This document shows positions 24,855-33,420 of a stretch of 44,160 nucleotides of DNA, piece after piece. Under the pieces are notes generated by a model that saw nothing but the letters and a program-made list of their open reading frames with translations, did no database searches and was not told where the DNA came from. Every line of letters starts with the position of its first letter. Positions within the stretch are counted from its first letter, which is position 1. The stretch comes from Promethearchaeota archaeon (GTDB taxonomy: Archaea; Asgardarchaeota; Lokiarchaeia; Sigyniarchaeales; SOKP01): positions 1 through 44,160 of the forward strand of contig JAEOTA010000015.1 in assembly GCA_016840085.1 (NCBI GenBank), written 5' to 3'. A program made the position numbers and the translations under genes.

Positions 24855-26966
24855 ATGTTTAAATATAATGGTAGTAAATTATTCATTATGGAAATCTATA
24901 AAAAATATTTAAGCAGATATTATTCTGAAATAGTACTTTTTAGCATAGTGTTTTTCTTCTTTTTCGAACAGTTAACGCAATTTATCGAATCTATTTATCT
25001 TTTAAACTATATTGTTGAGGGACTAAATGAAAATGTAGCCGCAATTTTATTCTTGTTGACTCCAATTGTATTATTGGTCTTTAAAAAGGGGCTTTCTAAA
25101 AAATCGATGATAGTATTTGGTGAAATTATGATAATATGCAGAGTCTTACAACCGTTTTTTGACACTCAAATTAAGATGATAATTACCGGAATTGGTATAG
25201 GATGTTTCCTGATCTTTTTAGTTGTATATCTTCAAAAAAAATCGCACGAAAATAATGAAAGAAGCGGATTATCATTAGGTATTAGTTTTGGTTTTGGATT
25301 AGCATTGTCAATTTTATTTAGAACACTTGGTTCTTCGGTTGATTTATCTTTAACTTTTTGGTTTCAGTGGATTGGATGGATTCTTGCTATTATTGCTGCA
25401 ATATTGACGATAAACTTGTTAAATCCTCCCCAAATTGAAGCCAATACAGAAAAAACGAGTGATATTGGAAAGATAGGCAGTAAATGGAAAGTGTTGGCTT
25501 TATGTTTGGGCATATTCAGCGTGTTTATTCTATGTTATTTTGCGTTTAGTAGTCCAGCTGTTATTGAAAGGTGGGCAGAAGGGAATTACATAGCAATCAC
25601 AACAATTTTAATATTAATAATAACAAGTTTTATTATCATTGCTGCTGTAAAACCAAATTTAATCAATAAAATACCTCCTAAGGGTATTTTACTATGGAAT
25701 ATATTATTTGTACTAATGATTGTGCTTACTATTGGAATCAATCAAATTCCATTTGCATTTATAACCAAATATCCGTATTTTGCACCAGAAACAACAGTTT
25801 TTTATCACATAATTCTTTATTTGATGCTTTTCCTTTCTCCAATTACATTTATTGATTTTGTAATTTTACTAAGAGAATTATTGAAAAGCAAACCTTCAAC
25901 ACGTAAACTGGGAGTAGGCTTTTTTGCATCGGGATTCTTTTTCATTCTTATGATACTATCAGCAATTTTTACTACTACATGGCCTTATATTCCAGTAATT
26001 GGACCACTATTTGAGGATTTGATTTGGGTTGTTTTCCTAATTATTGGTGTATTTTGTGTGTGTCCTCTTTTATTAGTTAAAAGAGAATCTATGACTTTTT
26101 CTAAGAGATTTAGGGATAACATGATGAAAATATTTAAAACTATTAGTGCAATTATAATAATTTCCATAGGAACAATTGTGGGGTGTATAATCCTTGAATC
26201 ACCATATATACAACCTCCTGCTAATAGTAATACGCTTTCAATTTTAACATACAACGTCCATCAAGGTGCTGATGAGATTGGAAATATGAATTTTGAGGGA
26301 CAGCGTACGGTAATTGAGAAGTTAAATCCCGATATTATTGGTTTGCAGGAATCAGATTTAGCTCGGATTTCTAATGGAAATAATGATTTTGTGCGGTACA
26401 TTAGTTCAACATTGGGATATTATTCATATTATGGGCCTAAAACCGTGACTGGCACTTATGGAATAGCCTTCTTATCAAAATATCCTATTATGAAAGCCCG
26501 TACATTTTACATGGAATGCGTAGAAGAACAAGCCGCAACAATTTGGGCACAGATTACTGTAGGGGGGGAAATATTCAATATTTTCATAACTCACCTTGGT
26601 AATTATAGAAATACAACTTTAGGTGATAGGACTCAGATTGTCCAACAAGAGAATATTTTATCTGTAACCACTGGAAAAGAGAATGTTATTTTAATGGGAG
26701 ATTTTAACTTTGAACCTAATACAGAACAATATAACATAACAGTTGCTGAATTATACGATTCTTGGGAATTAGTATACAATTCTAATCCTGTAAATGCTAT
26801 TGTTGATCCTAAACTACCTGGTGAACGAATAATCCCGGATGAAAGAATAGACCACATATTTATTTCTTCTCATTTGAATGAGTCCGTGACATATATCCAT
26901 TATACTGGTGGATTTGAATCAGACCATCCTGCTTTGTATGCTACGATTGAATTAATGAGTATCTAA
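24855..26966 (+). CDS. CWH43/PGAP2IP-like membrane protein with EEP domain
   Basis: A 703-residue protein. Residues about 20-440 hold ten or more membrane helices. Residues about 460-703 are an endonuclease/exonuclease/phosphatase (EEP) domain with its metal and catalytic residues in place: LTYNVHQG, IGLQESD near 497, THLGNY, MGDFNFEP near 614, RIDHIF near 663 and ESDHPA near 688. A polytopic membrane part followed by this EEP type, with QESD, GNNDFVRYI, YGPKTVTGTYGIAFLSKYP and HLGNY, is the layout of the C-terminal half of eukaryotic CWH43/PGAP2IP, which remodels GPI lipid anchors. A role in membrane-lipid or glycolipid remodelling is inferred. The N-terminal PGAP2/Frag1 half of yeast Cwh43 is absent. 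Confidence 0.7.
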   Translation: MFKYNGSKLFIMEIYKKYLSRYYSEIVLFSIVFFFFFEQLTQFIESIYLLNYIVEGLNENVAAILFLLTPIVLLVFKKGLSKKSMIVFGEIMIICRVLQPFFDTQIKMIITGIGIGCFLIFLVVYLQKKSHENNERSGLSLGISFGFGLALSILFRTLGSSVDLSLTFWFQWIGWILAIIAAILTINLLNPPQIEANTEKTSDIGKIGSKWKVLALCLGIFSVFILCYFAFSSPAVIERWAEGNYIAITTILILIITSFIIIAAVKPNLINKIPPKGILLWNILFVLMIVLTIGINQIPFAFITKYPYFAPETTVFYHIILYLMLFLSPITFIDFVILLRELLKSKPSTRKLGVGFFASGFFFILMILSAIFTTTWPYIPVIGPLFEDLIWVVFLIIGVFCVCPLLLVKRESMTFSKRFRDNMMKIFKTISAIIIISIGTIVGCIILESPYIQPPANSNTLSILTYNVHQGADEIGNMNFEGQRTVIEKLNPDIIGLQESDLARISNGNNDFVRYISSTLGYYSYYGPKTVTGTYGIAFLSKYPIMKARTFYMECVEEQAATIWAQITVGGEIFNIFITHLGNYRNTTLGDRTQIVQQENILSVTTGKENVILMGDFNFEPNTEQYNITVAELYDSWELVYNSNPVNAIVDPKLPGERIIPDERIDHIFISSHLNESVTYIHYTGGFESDHPALYATIELMSI

Positions 26967-26971
26967 GAAGA

Positions 26972-26983
26972 TTTTTTTTTTTT
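26972..26983 (+). terminator. Oligo-T terminator after the CWH43-like gene
   Basis: An unbroken run of twelve T begins 5 bases after the stop codon at 26964-26966. U-tracts of this kind end transcription in archaea. Confidence 0.5.
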
Positions 26984-27104
26984 AATTTTAACGATTACTT
27001 ATTGATGGAGATTCAACTTTAGACTGTGAAATGTACGACTATGATCTTGATGATTTTTTATATTAATACTAAAAAACGTGAGTTTTATTCGTCAAAAATA
27101 AGTA

Positions 27105-27644
27105 TTATAATTCCATATTCATAATATGAATCCAATCATCTTTTTCTTGAATTAATTGACAGTTAAAGTTTTTAACTATAGGTAAAATCTCTTTGGAAAT
27201 TATTGGAAAAAGATCTATAAGATCATCAAATATGTGAAATCGTACAGAATCTTGGCTCCATTGATTCATAATATCTTTAATGTTTTTTGCCTTCCAGTGA
27301 AAATATTCTTTAAGAATATGTGGTTTGTTATCGGGAAAATGTTTAATTATATAATCTTTATAGATTTTAAGTGGTTCTAATTGCGACTCTGTAATTTTCC
27401 CATAATATTTTCGTTTTCTCCCCGTGATGAAATACACAGCTTGACATTGTGCGCAATTTTGCTTATAAAATTCAATAAATTCAGGAAATAGTGAGATATC
27501 AGAAGCTTTCTTTACAATTTCTTGACTTATATGACCACCATCCGTTTTTGATTCCTTGATTAAGGGAAAAATATTAGGCATTATACAGCCATCTATATCA
27601 AAGATAAACACATCTCCCATGACATATGATAATCTATGTGTCAT
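27105..27644 (-). CDS. HAD-superfamily hydrolase-like protein
   Basis: A 179-residue protein with the HAD motif I FIFDIDGCIMPN near residues 13-24, a motif II region YFITGRKRKYYGKIT near 71-85, and an acidic motif IV FHIFDDLIDLF near 137-147. The size and lack of a large cap suggest a small phosphatase of the HAD class; the substrate is unknown. The frame starts at 27644, but the ATG nine codons in (MGDVFIFDIDGC) puts motif I nearer the N-terminus, as is usual. It is convergent with the CWH43-like gene and has no operon partner. Confidence 0.75.
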   Translation of the reverse strand: MTHRLSYVMGDVFIFDIDGCIMPNIFPLIKESKTDGGHISQEIVKKASDISLFPEFIEFYKQNCAQCQAVYFITGRKRKYYGKITESQLEPLKIYKDYIIKHFPDNKPHILKEYFHWKAKNIKDIMNQWSQDSVRFHIFDDLIDLFPIISKEILPIVKNFNCQLIQEKDDWIHIMNMEL

Positions 27645-27894
27645 AATTTAAACAGCAATTATTTTTTCAAATTGATACCAAGGTTACGCGTTTAATTATC
27701 ATTCAAATCCATATTTAAATGGCTTATAGGGACTGTTAATTTATTGAACGCAAAATTCGACGAAAATAACCTTGACCTTTACAAATATAAGAGAATATAA
27801 ATATGAAATTATTAAAGGCATATGAATTTAAAAATGAAAAAATCCATAGAAATCAAGATTTAAATCACAGATCAATAAAAATAAGGCAATTCCA

Positions 27895-29397
27895 ATGGAT
27901 GATACAGTAAATATAACTTTATTGGGAGGAGTAAATGAAGTAGGCGGCAATATTGTTTTATTAGAAGATTTTAGCTATGATATTAAAATTTTGATTGATT
28001 TTGGAATTAAGATAGGAAAATATTATGAACAATACGAGCGAGGGCAACATCCATCTTCTATTGATGAATTAAAAAAGCTAAAACTTATTCCAAATGAAGA
28101 ATCGCTTCCTATAAATAACTTATATACTCAGATATGGAGTAAATTCAAATTAAAAAAGCGATCCAGAAATGCTGAAGAAGAAGAAGCATCAATAGATCAA
28201 ATTTACCCCTCCAATCTAGAAGGAATTCTAATTTCGCATGCACATAAGGATCATTATTTTGGGTTATCATTTGTTAATCGGACAATTCCAATTTATACAG
28301 GTGTTATAACAAAAAAAATTATTGAAGCATTCTTCAAGTCAGCTAAGTTCAGGATTGACAACAACTACGCGAATCTAAACTGGAAGACTTTCCGCACGGG
28401 TGATATTATAGACATTAAGGGTATGAAGATCATTCCTTATCATGTGGACCATTCGGTTCCTGCTTCTTATGGATTTATTATTTACACGTCAGCAGGACCT
28501 GTGGTTTATACAGGAGATTTTCGCAGACATGGACCTTTATCAAGTATGACAGAGGATTTTCTCAATGAAATTAAGGCAAACGAGATTATTTCTTCAAATA
28601 TTCAATTAAATGCTGAACAAAAACAATTAATCTCAGATGGAGTTAAGGTATTGATATGTGAAGGGACAAGGATTCACAAGGGCATAGTCGAATCAGAAGA
28701 ACGGGTGGAAAGTCATTTAGAGAAAATATTTGAAAACAATCCATTTGATTTTATTTTAGTGAAATATGATCGAATAGATTGGGACAGATTTAGAACTTTC
28801 TCGCATATCGCAAAAAAGTATGGATGGAAGTATATTATTACTGAAAAGGAAGCCTATTTTTATCACCTATTGAATAAAGAGGCTCTTCATGAAACTATGA
28901 GGGATCCTAATATTCTCGAAGATGATCATATCTATATTTTGAAAAAAGGGGCTGCAAGATTTCCATGGCAAGAAAAGATCCGTCAAATAATGTATAACCA
29001 TCAAAAAGGAGATCGATTTCTTGATTATCATGATTTAAAAGATTTAGAAAAAGAATTTTTCATTTATATAACTCATTTACATCCAGATTTGGTGAATAAT
29101 CTTAATTTCAATCTTAACGGTTTATTCCTTTCTTCAAGCATCGACCCTTACTCCGAGGAATTTTATGATAATACTAAAACGATTGGGAGTGAATTAAAAC
29201 ATTATGGAATTCCTTGTTATCGTGTTCATGCATCTGGGCATGCAATACCTCACGATCTTATAAACTTTATATGTGAAGTTAATCCTCGATATTTAATTCC
29301 AATCCATACTGAGCATCCAGAATTTTTCGGAAAGATATTCGATAAAACAGATATAAAAGTAGTAGAACCTCAGCTTAATAAACCAATAGCAATTTGA
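27895..29397 (+). CDS. RNase J-like metallo-beta-lactamase fold protein (second copy)
   Basis: A 500-residue paralogue of the protein at 5520. The motifs are HAHKDH near 115, HVDHS near 183, GDFRRHG near 208, HASGHA near 445 and PIHTEHP near 471, all intact. The opening ITLLGGVNEVGGN is the usual RNase J-like start. It differs by a basic insertion near 70-100 (FKLKKRSRNAEEEEAS). It probably acts in RNA processing or decay. A 32-codon zinc-ribbon gene starts 28 bases after its stop and is likely co-transcribed. Confidence 0.87.
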   Translation: MDDTVNITLLGGVNEVGGNIVLLEDFSYDIKILIDFGIKIGKYYEQYERGQHPSSIDELKKLKLIPNEESLPINNLYTQIWSKFKLKKRSRNAEEEEASIDQIYPSNLEGILISHAHKDHYFGLSFVNRTIPIYTGVITKKIIEAFFKSAKFRIDNNYANLNWKTFRTGDIIDIKGMKIIPYHVDHSVPASYGFIIYTSAGPVVYTGDFRRHGPLSSMTEDFLNEIKANEIISSNIQLNAEQKQLISDGVKVLICEGTRIHKGIVESEERVESHLEKIFENNPFDFILVKYDRIDWDRFRTFSHIAKKYGWKYIITEKEAYFYHLLNKEALHETMRDPNILEDDHIYILKKGAARFPWQEKIRQIMYNHQKGDRFLDYHDLKDLEKEFFIYITHLHPDLVNNLNFNLNGLFLSSSIDPYSEEFYDNTKTIGSELKHYGIPCYRVHASGHAIPHDLINFICEVNPRYLIPIHTEHPEFFGKIFDKTDIKVVEPQLNKPIAI

Positions 29398-29424
29398 TTA
29401 TTTATTTCTGAAAAGGAGTATATT

Positions 29425-29523
29425 ATGAGTGTTTGTTGTCATATTTGCGGATTTGAGATCGAAGCAGCAAAAGAAGGATTTTATTATTGTCCAATTTGTG
29501 ATGATTTTACTTTGTTTTCTTAA
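29425..29523 (+). CDS. 32-residue zinc-ribbon protein
   Basis: A short frame beginning ATGAGTGTTTGTTGTCAT encodes MSVCCHICGFEIEAAKEG followed by FYYCPICDDFTLFS. Two CxxC pairs about 14 residues apart make a complete zinc ribbon. An AAGGAG Shine-Dalgarno motif lies 7 bases before the ATG, which strongly supports translation. It follows the RNase J-like gene by 28 bases on the same strand and may be a partner of it. Confidence 0.72.
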   Translation: MSVCCHICGFEIEAAKEGFYYCPICDDFTLFS

Positions 29524-29814
29524 AAATTATTATTTTTAATTAGAATAACTTAATTTCAAGTGGAAAAAATTTTTTGGTAAATCATTAAGGATGTTTTTCA
29601 TGAGTGTCAAATATTTAAGAGATTTAAATCTTAAAACATCGTGTGGTAACTTTTACTAAAATCTATAATATATATTATGAAGTATATAAAATTTAAATAA
29701 TTCATTAGTTTGATTGAACATTTTATATCCATTTATTAAGTTTTATTCAAAAAGTTTCATTAATACAAAAAAAAAATAAAAAGACGATCTTATCTTTTGC
29801 GAAAAACAATGGCT

Positions 29815-30585
29815 TTATCTCTTGGTCCAACAGAATTTTGAATAAAGAATTAAACCCAATAAAAACAGCAAAAAAGATATCACTATTGTGAAACTTATTT
29901 GAACAAAACTTAAAGGATTATAACCAATAATTTCTTCTCCTTCGAGTAGTAAAATTATTAAAGCAGTAGCAGATGATATAGGAAAGATCCTTGCAAAAGT
30001 TTGTAGAAAAATTGGAAGCATTAAATAAGGAATAAAGAAGCCACCTAAAAAACCTATTAACAATGTTATTGCAACTCCAGCATGGGTAGCTGCTGATTCG
30101 CCTTTAATTAAAGAGGCAATAATCAAACCAATCCCTGTAGATGTTAAAGCTATAAGAAAACAAAATCCCATACATTCTAAACCAATAATGAATCCTAAAT
30201 TAAATTTTGCCCCATAAAGTATTCCAATTAAAAGTAGTAAAATTGAGCCAATTAATGATAAAACCCATATTCCAAAAATCCTACCAAGTACTTCCTTCCA
30301 AGGTTTAATTGGCATCGAGGCTATTTTTAAGTACAACCCTCTCTCCCTGTCTGAAGCTATAGAACCTGGTAAATCCGCTTGCCCAGTAGTCATGATCAAC
30401 AAAGTTATCATGCCTATGGTTAAACTTCCTTTAAATTTTGCAATCATTCCATTAGTGACATTTCCCCACATTAAAGGCATCACAGTTAAGAAAAATATGG
30501 GCAGAGCAAAAGTAAAGAATAATACAACTTTATCTCTTAAAAATTCCTTGAGACTTTTATTTATTATAGCCATAATTTGACTCAT
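29815..30585 (-). CDS. ABC-2 type exporter permease
   Basis: A 256-residue membrane protein with about six helices and the ABC-2 family features: a conserved loop SDRERGLYLKIASMPIKPW after helix 2, a 'GF' segment LLIGFLGGFFIPYLMLP, and a final helix pair. It forms an export channel with the ATPase encoded just upstream. An AGGAGGT ribosome site overlaps the last codons of the ATPase gene, and the ATG lies 7 bases past it, so the two are one operon. Confidence 0.88.
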   Translation of the reverse strand: MSQIMAIINKSLKEFLRDKVVLFFTFALPIFFLTVMPLMWGNVTNGMIAKFKGSLTIGMITLLIMTTGQADLPGSIASDRERGLYLKIASMPIKPWKEVLGRIFGIWVLSLIGSILLLLIGILYGAKFNLGFIIGLECMGFCFLIALTSTGIGLIIASLIKGESAATHAGVAITLLIGFLGGFFIPYLMLPIFLQTFARIFPISSATALIILLLEGEEIIGYNPLSFVQISFTIVISFLLFLLGLILYSKFCWTKR

Positions 30586-30589
30586 TTTA

Positions 30590-31509
30590 TTACCTCCTAA
30601 GAGATTTTTTTGTTAATTTAAAAAATACATCCTCAAGTGAAGCTCTTGTCATTTCAATTTTAGTTGATTTGTACCCGATTTTATCAAGAGATCTTATTAT
30701 ATTTGGTATTATTTCTTCTGGATTTTCACAATATATCCTATACCCATCGTTAATTTCTAATAATTTTTCATCTTCGCTAAATTTCCCAAGAGTCTTAGCA
30801 ATTTTCTTGTTTTTTACAATAGTCTCAATATTTACGACATTTTTTAAACCACTTATTTTTTTTAACTTTTCAGGTTCATCTTCTACAATAATTACTCCTT
30901 CATCTATAAGTCCAACAATTGAAGCAAGCTCCGCATCTCTCCAATATGAGTAACAAGTAAAATGGTGGTACCCTCATTATTTATCTCTTTTATCAAATCA
31001 TAAAACTCTCTTCTCGCAAAAGGATCTAAACCGGTTGTTGGTTCATCTAAAATTAATAGTTTTATTCCAGGAAATAATCCAGTCGCAACTTCTAATTTTT
31101 TCCGCATTCCTCCAGAGTAATTTGATACTTTCTTTTCTGCATCACTTGATAATCCCATTTTTTCTAATATATTCTCAACTATTTTTTTTGCTTCATGAGT
31201 TGAGAAACCATTCAGTTTTGCAAAATACATTAGATTTTCCTTACCCGTTAAAAGAGGAGAAGAAAAATTCTCTTGAGGAACATAGCTTAATAAACCCTTT
31301 GCCTTAACTGGCTCTTTTCCAAAAATTTTTACTTTTCCGCTAGTAGGCAGAATCACGGAAGATATAATGGATACAAATATTGTTTTCCCTGAACCATTTG
31401 GTCCCATAAGTATATAGAATTCTCCTTCTTTTACCTTTAAATTTATTCCTTTTAGAATTTCTCTATCATCGTACCTTTTTATCAAATTTTCTATAAATAT
31501 TGCATCCAT
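30590..31509 (-). pseudogene. ABC-2 exporter ATPase, interrupted by a frameshift
   Basis: The first 195 residues are a normal ABC ATPase: Walker A GPNGSGKT, Q-loop SYVPQENFSS, signature NYSGGMRKKLE, Walker B LLILDEPTTGLDP and the H-loop VTHIGE. The frame then ends early at 30904. One frame over, from about 30940, the protein continues as DAELASIVGLIDEGVIIVED through EKLKKISGL to ASLEDVFFKLTKKSLRR, ending at 30590, which gives the expected length of about 305 residues. A single missing base near 30936-30942 explains this. If real, the truncated protein keeps all the ATP-binding motifs but loses the C-terminal regulatory part. A sequencing error is as likely. Confidence 0.8.
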
Positions 31510-31903
31510 TCAGACACCAGATTCCTTAAACTCCATTTATTATAAGAAATAAAAAATTTTTTTCCTTCAGTAGAAGCTGATGAAAATTTTATATTTAAAT
31601 GATCTATAGACCAATTTTTATCATATAAATCTCTTTCGGAACTTTGATTCGTTTGTTATTTATCGTAATATTGTCTTCTTTCTTTGAAGCTTCAGATATT
31701 TTATATTATAATAGAAGATAAAATATTCCATCTTGAAAGAATCGACCTAGTTTCTAGGATACCAAGAATTAATGATTTTATCAATTTTACTTCCATTTTA
31801 TGATAATTTCTTCAAAAATTTTACAAAATTGAATATTCATTTATCTTTAACATCTTGAAGGAAAAATTTTTTTGTTTTCAGATAATATTCTATTCTACTA
31901 AAA
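31510..31903. other. AT-rich divergent intergenic region
   Basis: It lies between the divergently transcribed ABC ATPase and RNase III-like genes. I see no coding frame, repeat or stable hairpin. Promoters for both genes should be here, with several TTTATATTTAAA-like candidates around 31580-31600. Confidence 0.5.
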
Positions 31904-33016
31904 ATGAAAAGAGTGAAAAAAATGGATGAGTTTAATCTGAAGCGATTTTTCATGCTCGAGAATCATGAAACTCTGTTTAAACAAGCAATAACACCTAAAT
32001 CATGTGGAGGGGGTGATCAATTTAAATATTTTGCTCTTTTAGGAGATTATATCATTAATTTATCTCTTTTTTACTACTTTTCAGAGAAAGGTATTAAAAA
32101 TTCAGGTATATTAACAAGCAAAATTATGTCAGTTCATAATGAATGGACACTTTGCAAACTAGGTGAATATTTTGAGATAGTTTCTCAAATGGTACCACTT
32201 GATCCTAATCATAAAATCACTGATAAAGAGTTAAAAGAATGTATTGAAGCTTTGATTGGATTGAATTATAAAATTCATGACCTTACAAAAAGTGAAATAA
32301 TTATTAAGGAACTAATGAATATTATTGAGGAAAACCAATTTTTTGATTTAAATCCCATTGGTGAACTAATAGAATTTTTTCAAAAAAATGGGAAAAATTT
32401 AATTTTTCCTGATGCTGAAAGAGTTGGTGGAAAGGATCATGCTCCATTATTTTGTTGTACGATAAAAGAAGTTATTTTTAATAAGGAATTTCATATAATC
32501 AGCGAAAAGTTCAGTAGAAAATGTTATGCTAGGAAGGATGCTGCTCAAAAGTTTTTAGCTAAACTAGAGTTAACAGGTAAAAATAGTATAGATATTAAAT
32601 CTGAAAGGAAAAAAGAGATTTCAAAATCTCCTACACAATCTTTATCAAATGAAGATCTTAATTTTTCAAAATCAACTATAGGGGGAGGTTATTTTAAGCA
32701 TGATGAGTTTCAATTAAGTTCAGGAACTAGTGAAACTCTATATGATTGGGCAAAACGTAAGTCAATTAAAAATCCATTTTCTATGTTACTGCTATTGAAT
32801 GCTAGACTAGATGATGTTACAGGCTCTAGCTGGCATGCTTCTTTACCTACTGGTGATTTGATTCTTTTAAATATAAGCCTTAAAGATCAAGTTTATTTTG
32901 AAATAGGATTTGCCGAATCTAAAAATAAAGCAAAGAAAGAAGCAACAAGGAAAATTATTGACAATTCAAAACTATTTGAATGGCTAAAAACAAGATATGA
33001 AAATACACGAATTTAG
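31904..33016 (+). CDS. RNase III-like domain with two dsRNA-binding domains
   Basis: A 370-residue protein. Residues about 17-130 resemble an RNase III fold: NHETLFKQAITPKS (like the NELLxxALTHxS start), ALLGDYIINL (the LGD motif) and CIEALIGLNY (the EALIGA motif). Residues about 150-223 and 278-360 each resemble a dsRBD, with PLFCCTIKE...FSRKCYARKDAAQKFLAKL in the first and VYFEIGFAESKNKAKKEATR in the second. Of the four catalytic acids, only the aspartate of LGD and the glutamate of EAL are kept. The glutamate before LGD is alanine and the first acid of the second motif is Glu for Asp. It may be a dsRNA-binding or weakly catalytic relative. RNase III is uncommon in archaea. Confidence 0.68.
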   Translation: MKRVKKMDEFNLKRFFMLENHETLFKQAITPKSCGGGDQFKYFALLGDYIINLSLFYYFSEKGIKNSGILTSKIMSVHNEWTLCKLGEYFEIVSQMVPLDPNHKITDKELKECIEALIGLNYKIHDLTKSEIIIKELMNIIEENQFFDLNPIGELIEFFQKNGKNLIFPDAERVGGKDHAPLFCCTIKEVIFNKEFHIISEKFSRKCYARKDAAQKFLAKLELTGKNSIDIKSERKKEISKSPTQSLSNEDLNFSKSTIGGGYFKHDEFQLSSGTSETLYDWAKRKSIKNPFSMLLLLNARLDDVTGSSWHASLPTGDLILLNISLKDQVYFEIGFAESKNKAKKEATRKIIDNSKLFEWLKTRYENTRI

Positions 33017-33030
33017 TTGGCACCTATTGA

Positions 33031-33185
33031 ATTCTAGATCGATTGTATAGTTAATTCCCAAGTCATCGAACCAGTAACTAACGCGAAAAATTACACCAAA
33101 TTTCCTGTTAATTGTTAACTCCAATCATTTTCATGCCTTTGTAAATAAAGTATTTGTTTATTTCCCAATATATTGGATTTTTTTA
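33031..33185 (-). pseudogene. Decayed fragment of a DUF6125-like gene
   Basis: DNA similarity to the gene at 41155-41667 (its segment 41223-41380) is evident over about 150 bases. In one frame the minus strand gives KFGVIFRVSYWFDDLGINYT, matching ECGVIYRVSCWLDALGINHT of the intact protein. Upstream, stops and shifts break the frame, and the conserved cysteines are lost. It is a relic. Confidence 0.72.
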
Positions 33186-33215
33186 AGAAAGTTATATTTA
33201 AATTATTTATACATT

Positions 33216-33420
33216 TTATTTTTTAATTCCTTCCGCGTCTAATCGCTCATTACACGACTCATCGCATCGCTGTTTGAAAGGTTTGCTCCTGCCGACATGA
33301 AAAAACACCACATTTTCATAGATCTCATTGAATCAATAGACCATGTGGCACAGCTTCGCCAGATGCGGGTAATTGATCTTCCATTTCTTATTGATTTGTT
33401 GGATTGCTAAATTTATCAAT
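33216..33420 (-). pseudogene. Decayed C-terminal fragment of an RNase HI-like gene (second copy)
   Basis: One frame reads LAIQQINKKWKINYPHLAKL, then CHMVY, a TGA, and FNEIYENVVFFHVGRSKPF followed by KQRCDESCNERLDAEGIKK and TAA at 33216-33218. The HVGRS...QRCDE...NERLDAE pattern is that of the RNase HI C-terminus and is nearly the same as the fragment at 5363-5500. One in-frame TGA and the lack of the first two thirds of the fold mark it as a pseudogene. Its 5' side merges with the end of the LLM gene. Confidence 0.6.

Noticed and set aside
33300..33390. Short frame MEDQLPASGEAVPHGLLIQ on the minus strand
   Set aside because: It is a shadow frame of the RNase HI remnant; the neighbouring frame gives NYPHLAKLCHMVY, which continues into the RNase HI-like tail.
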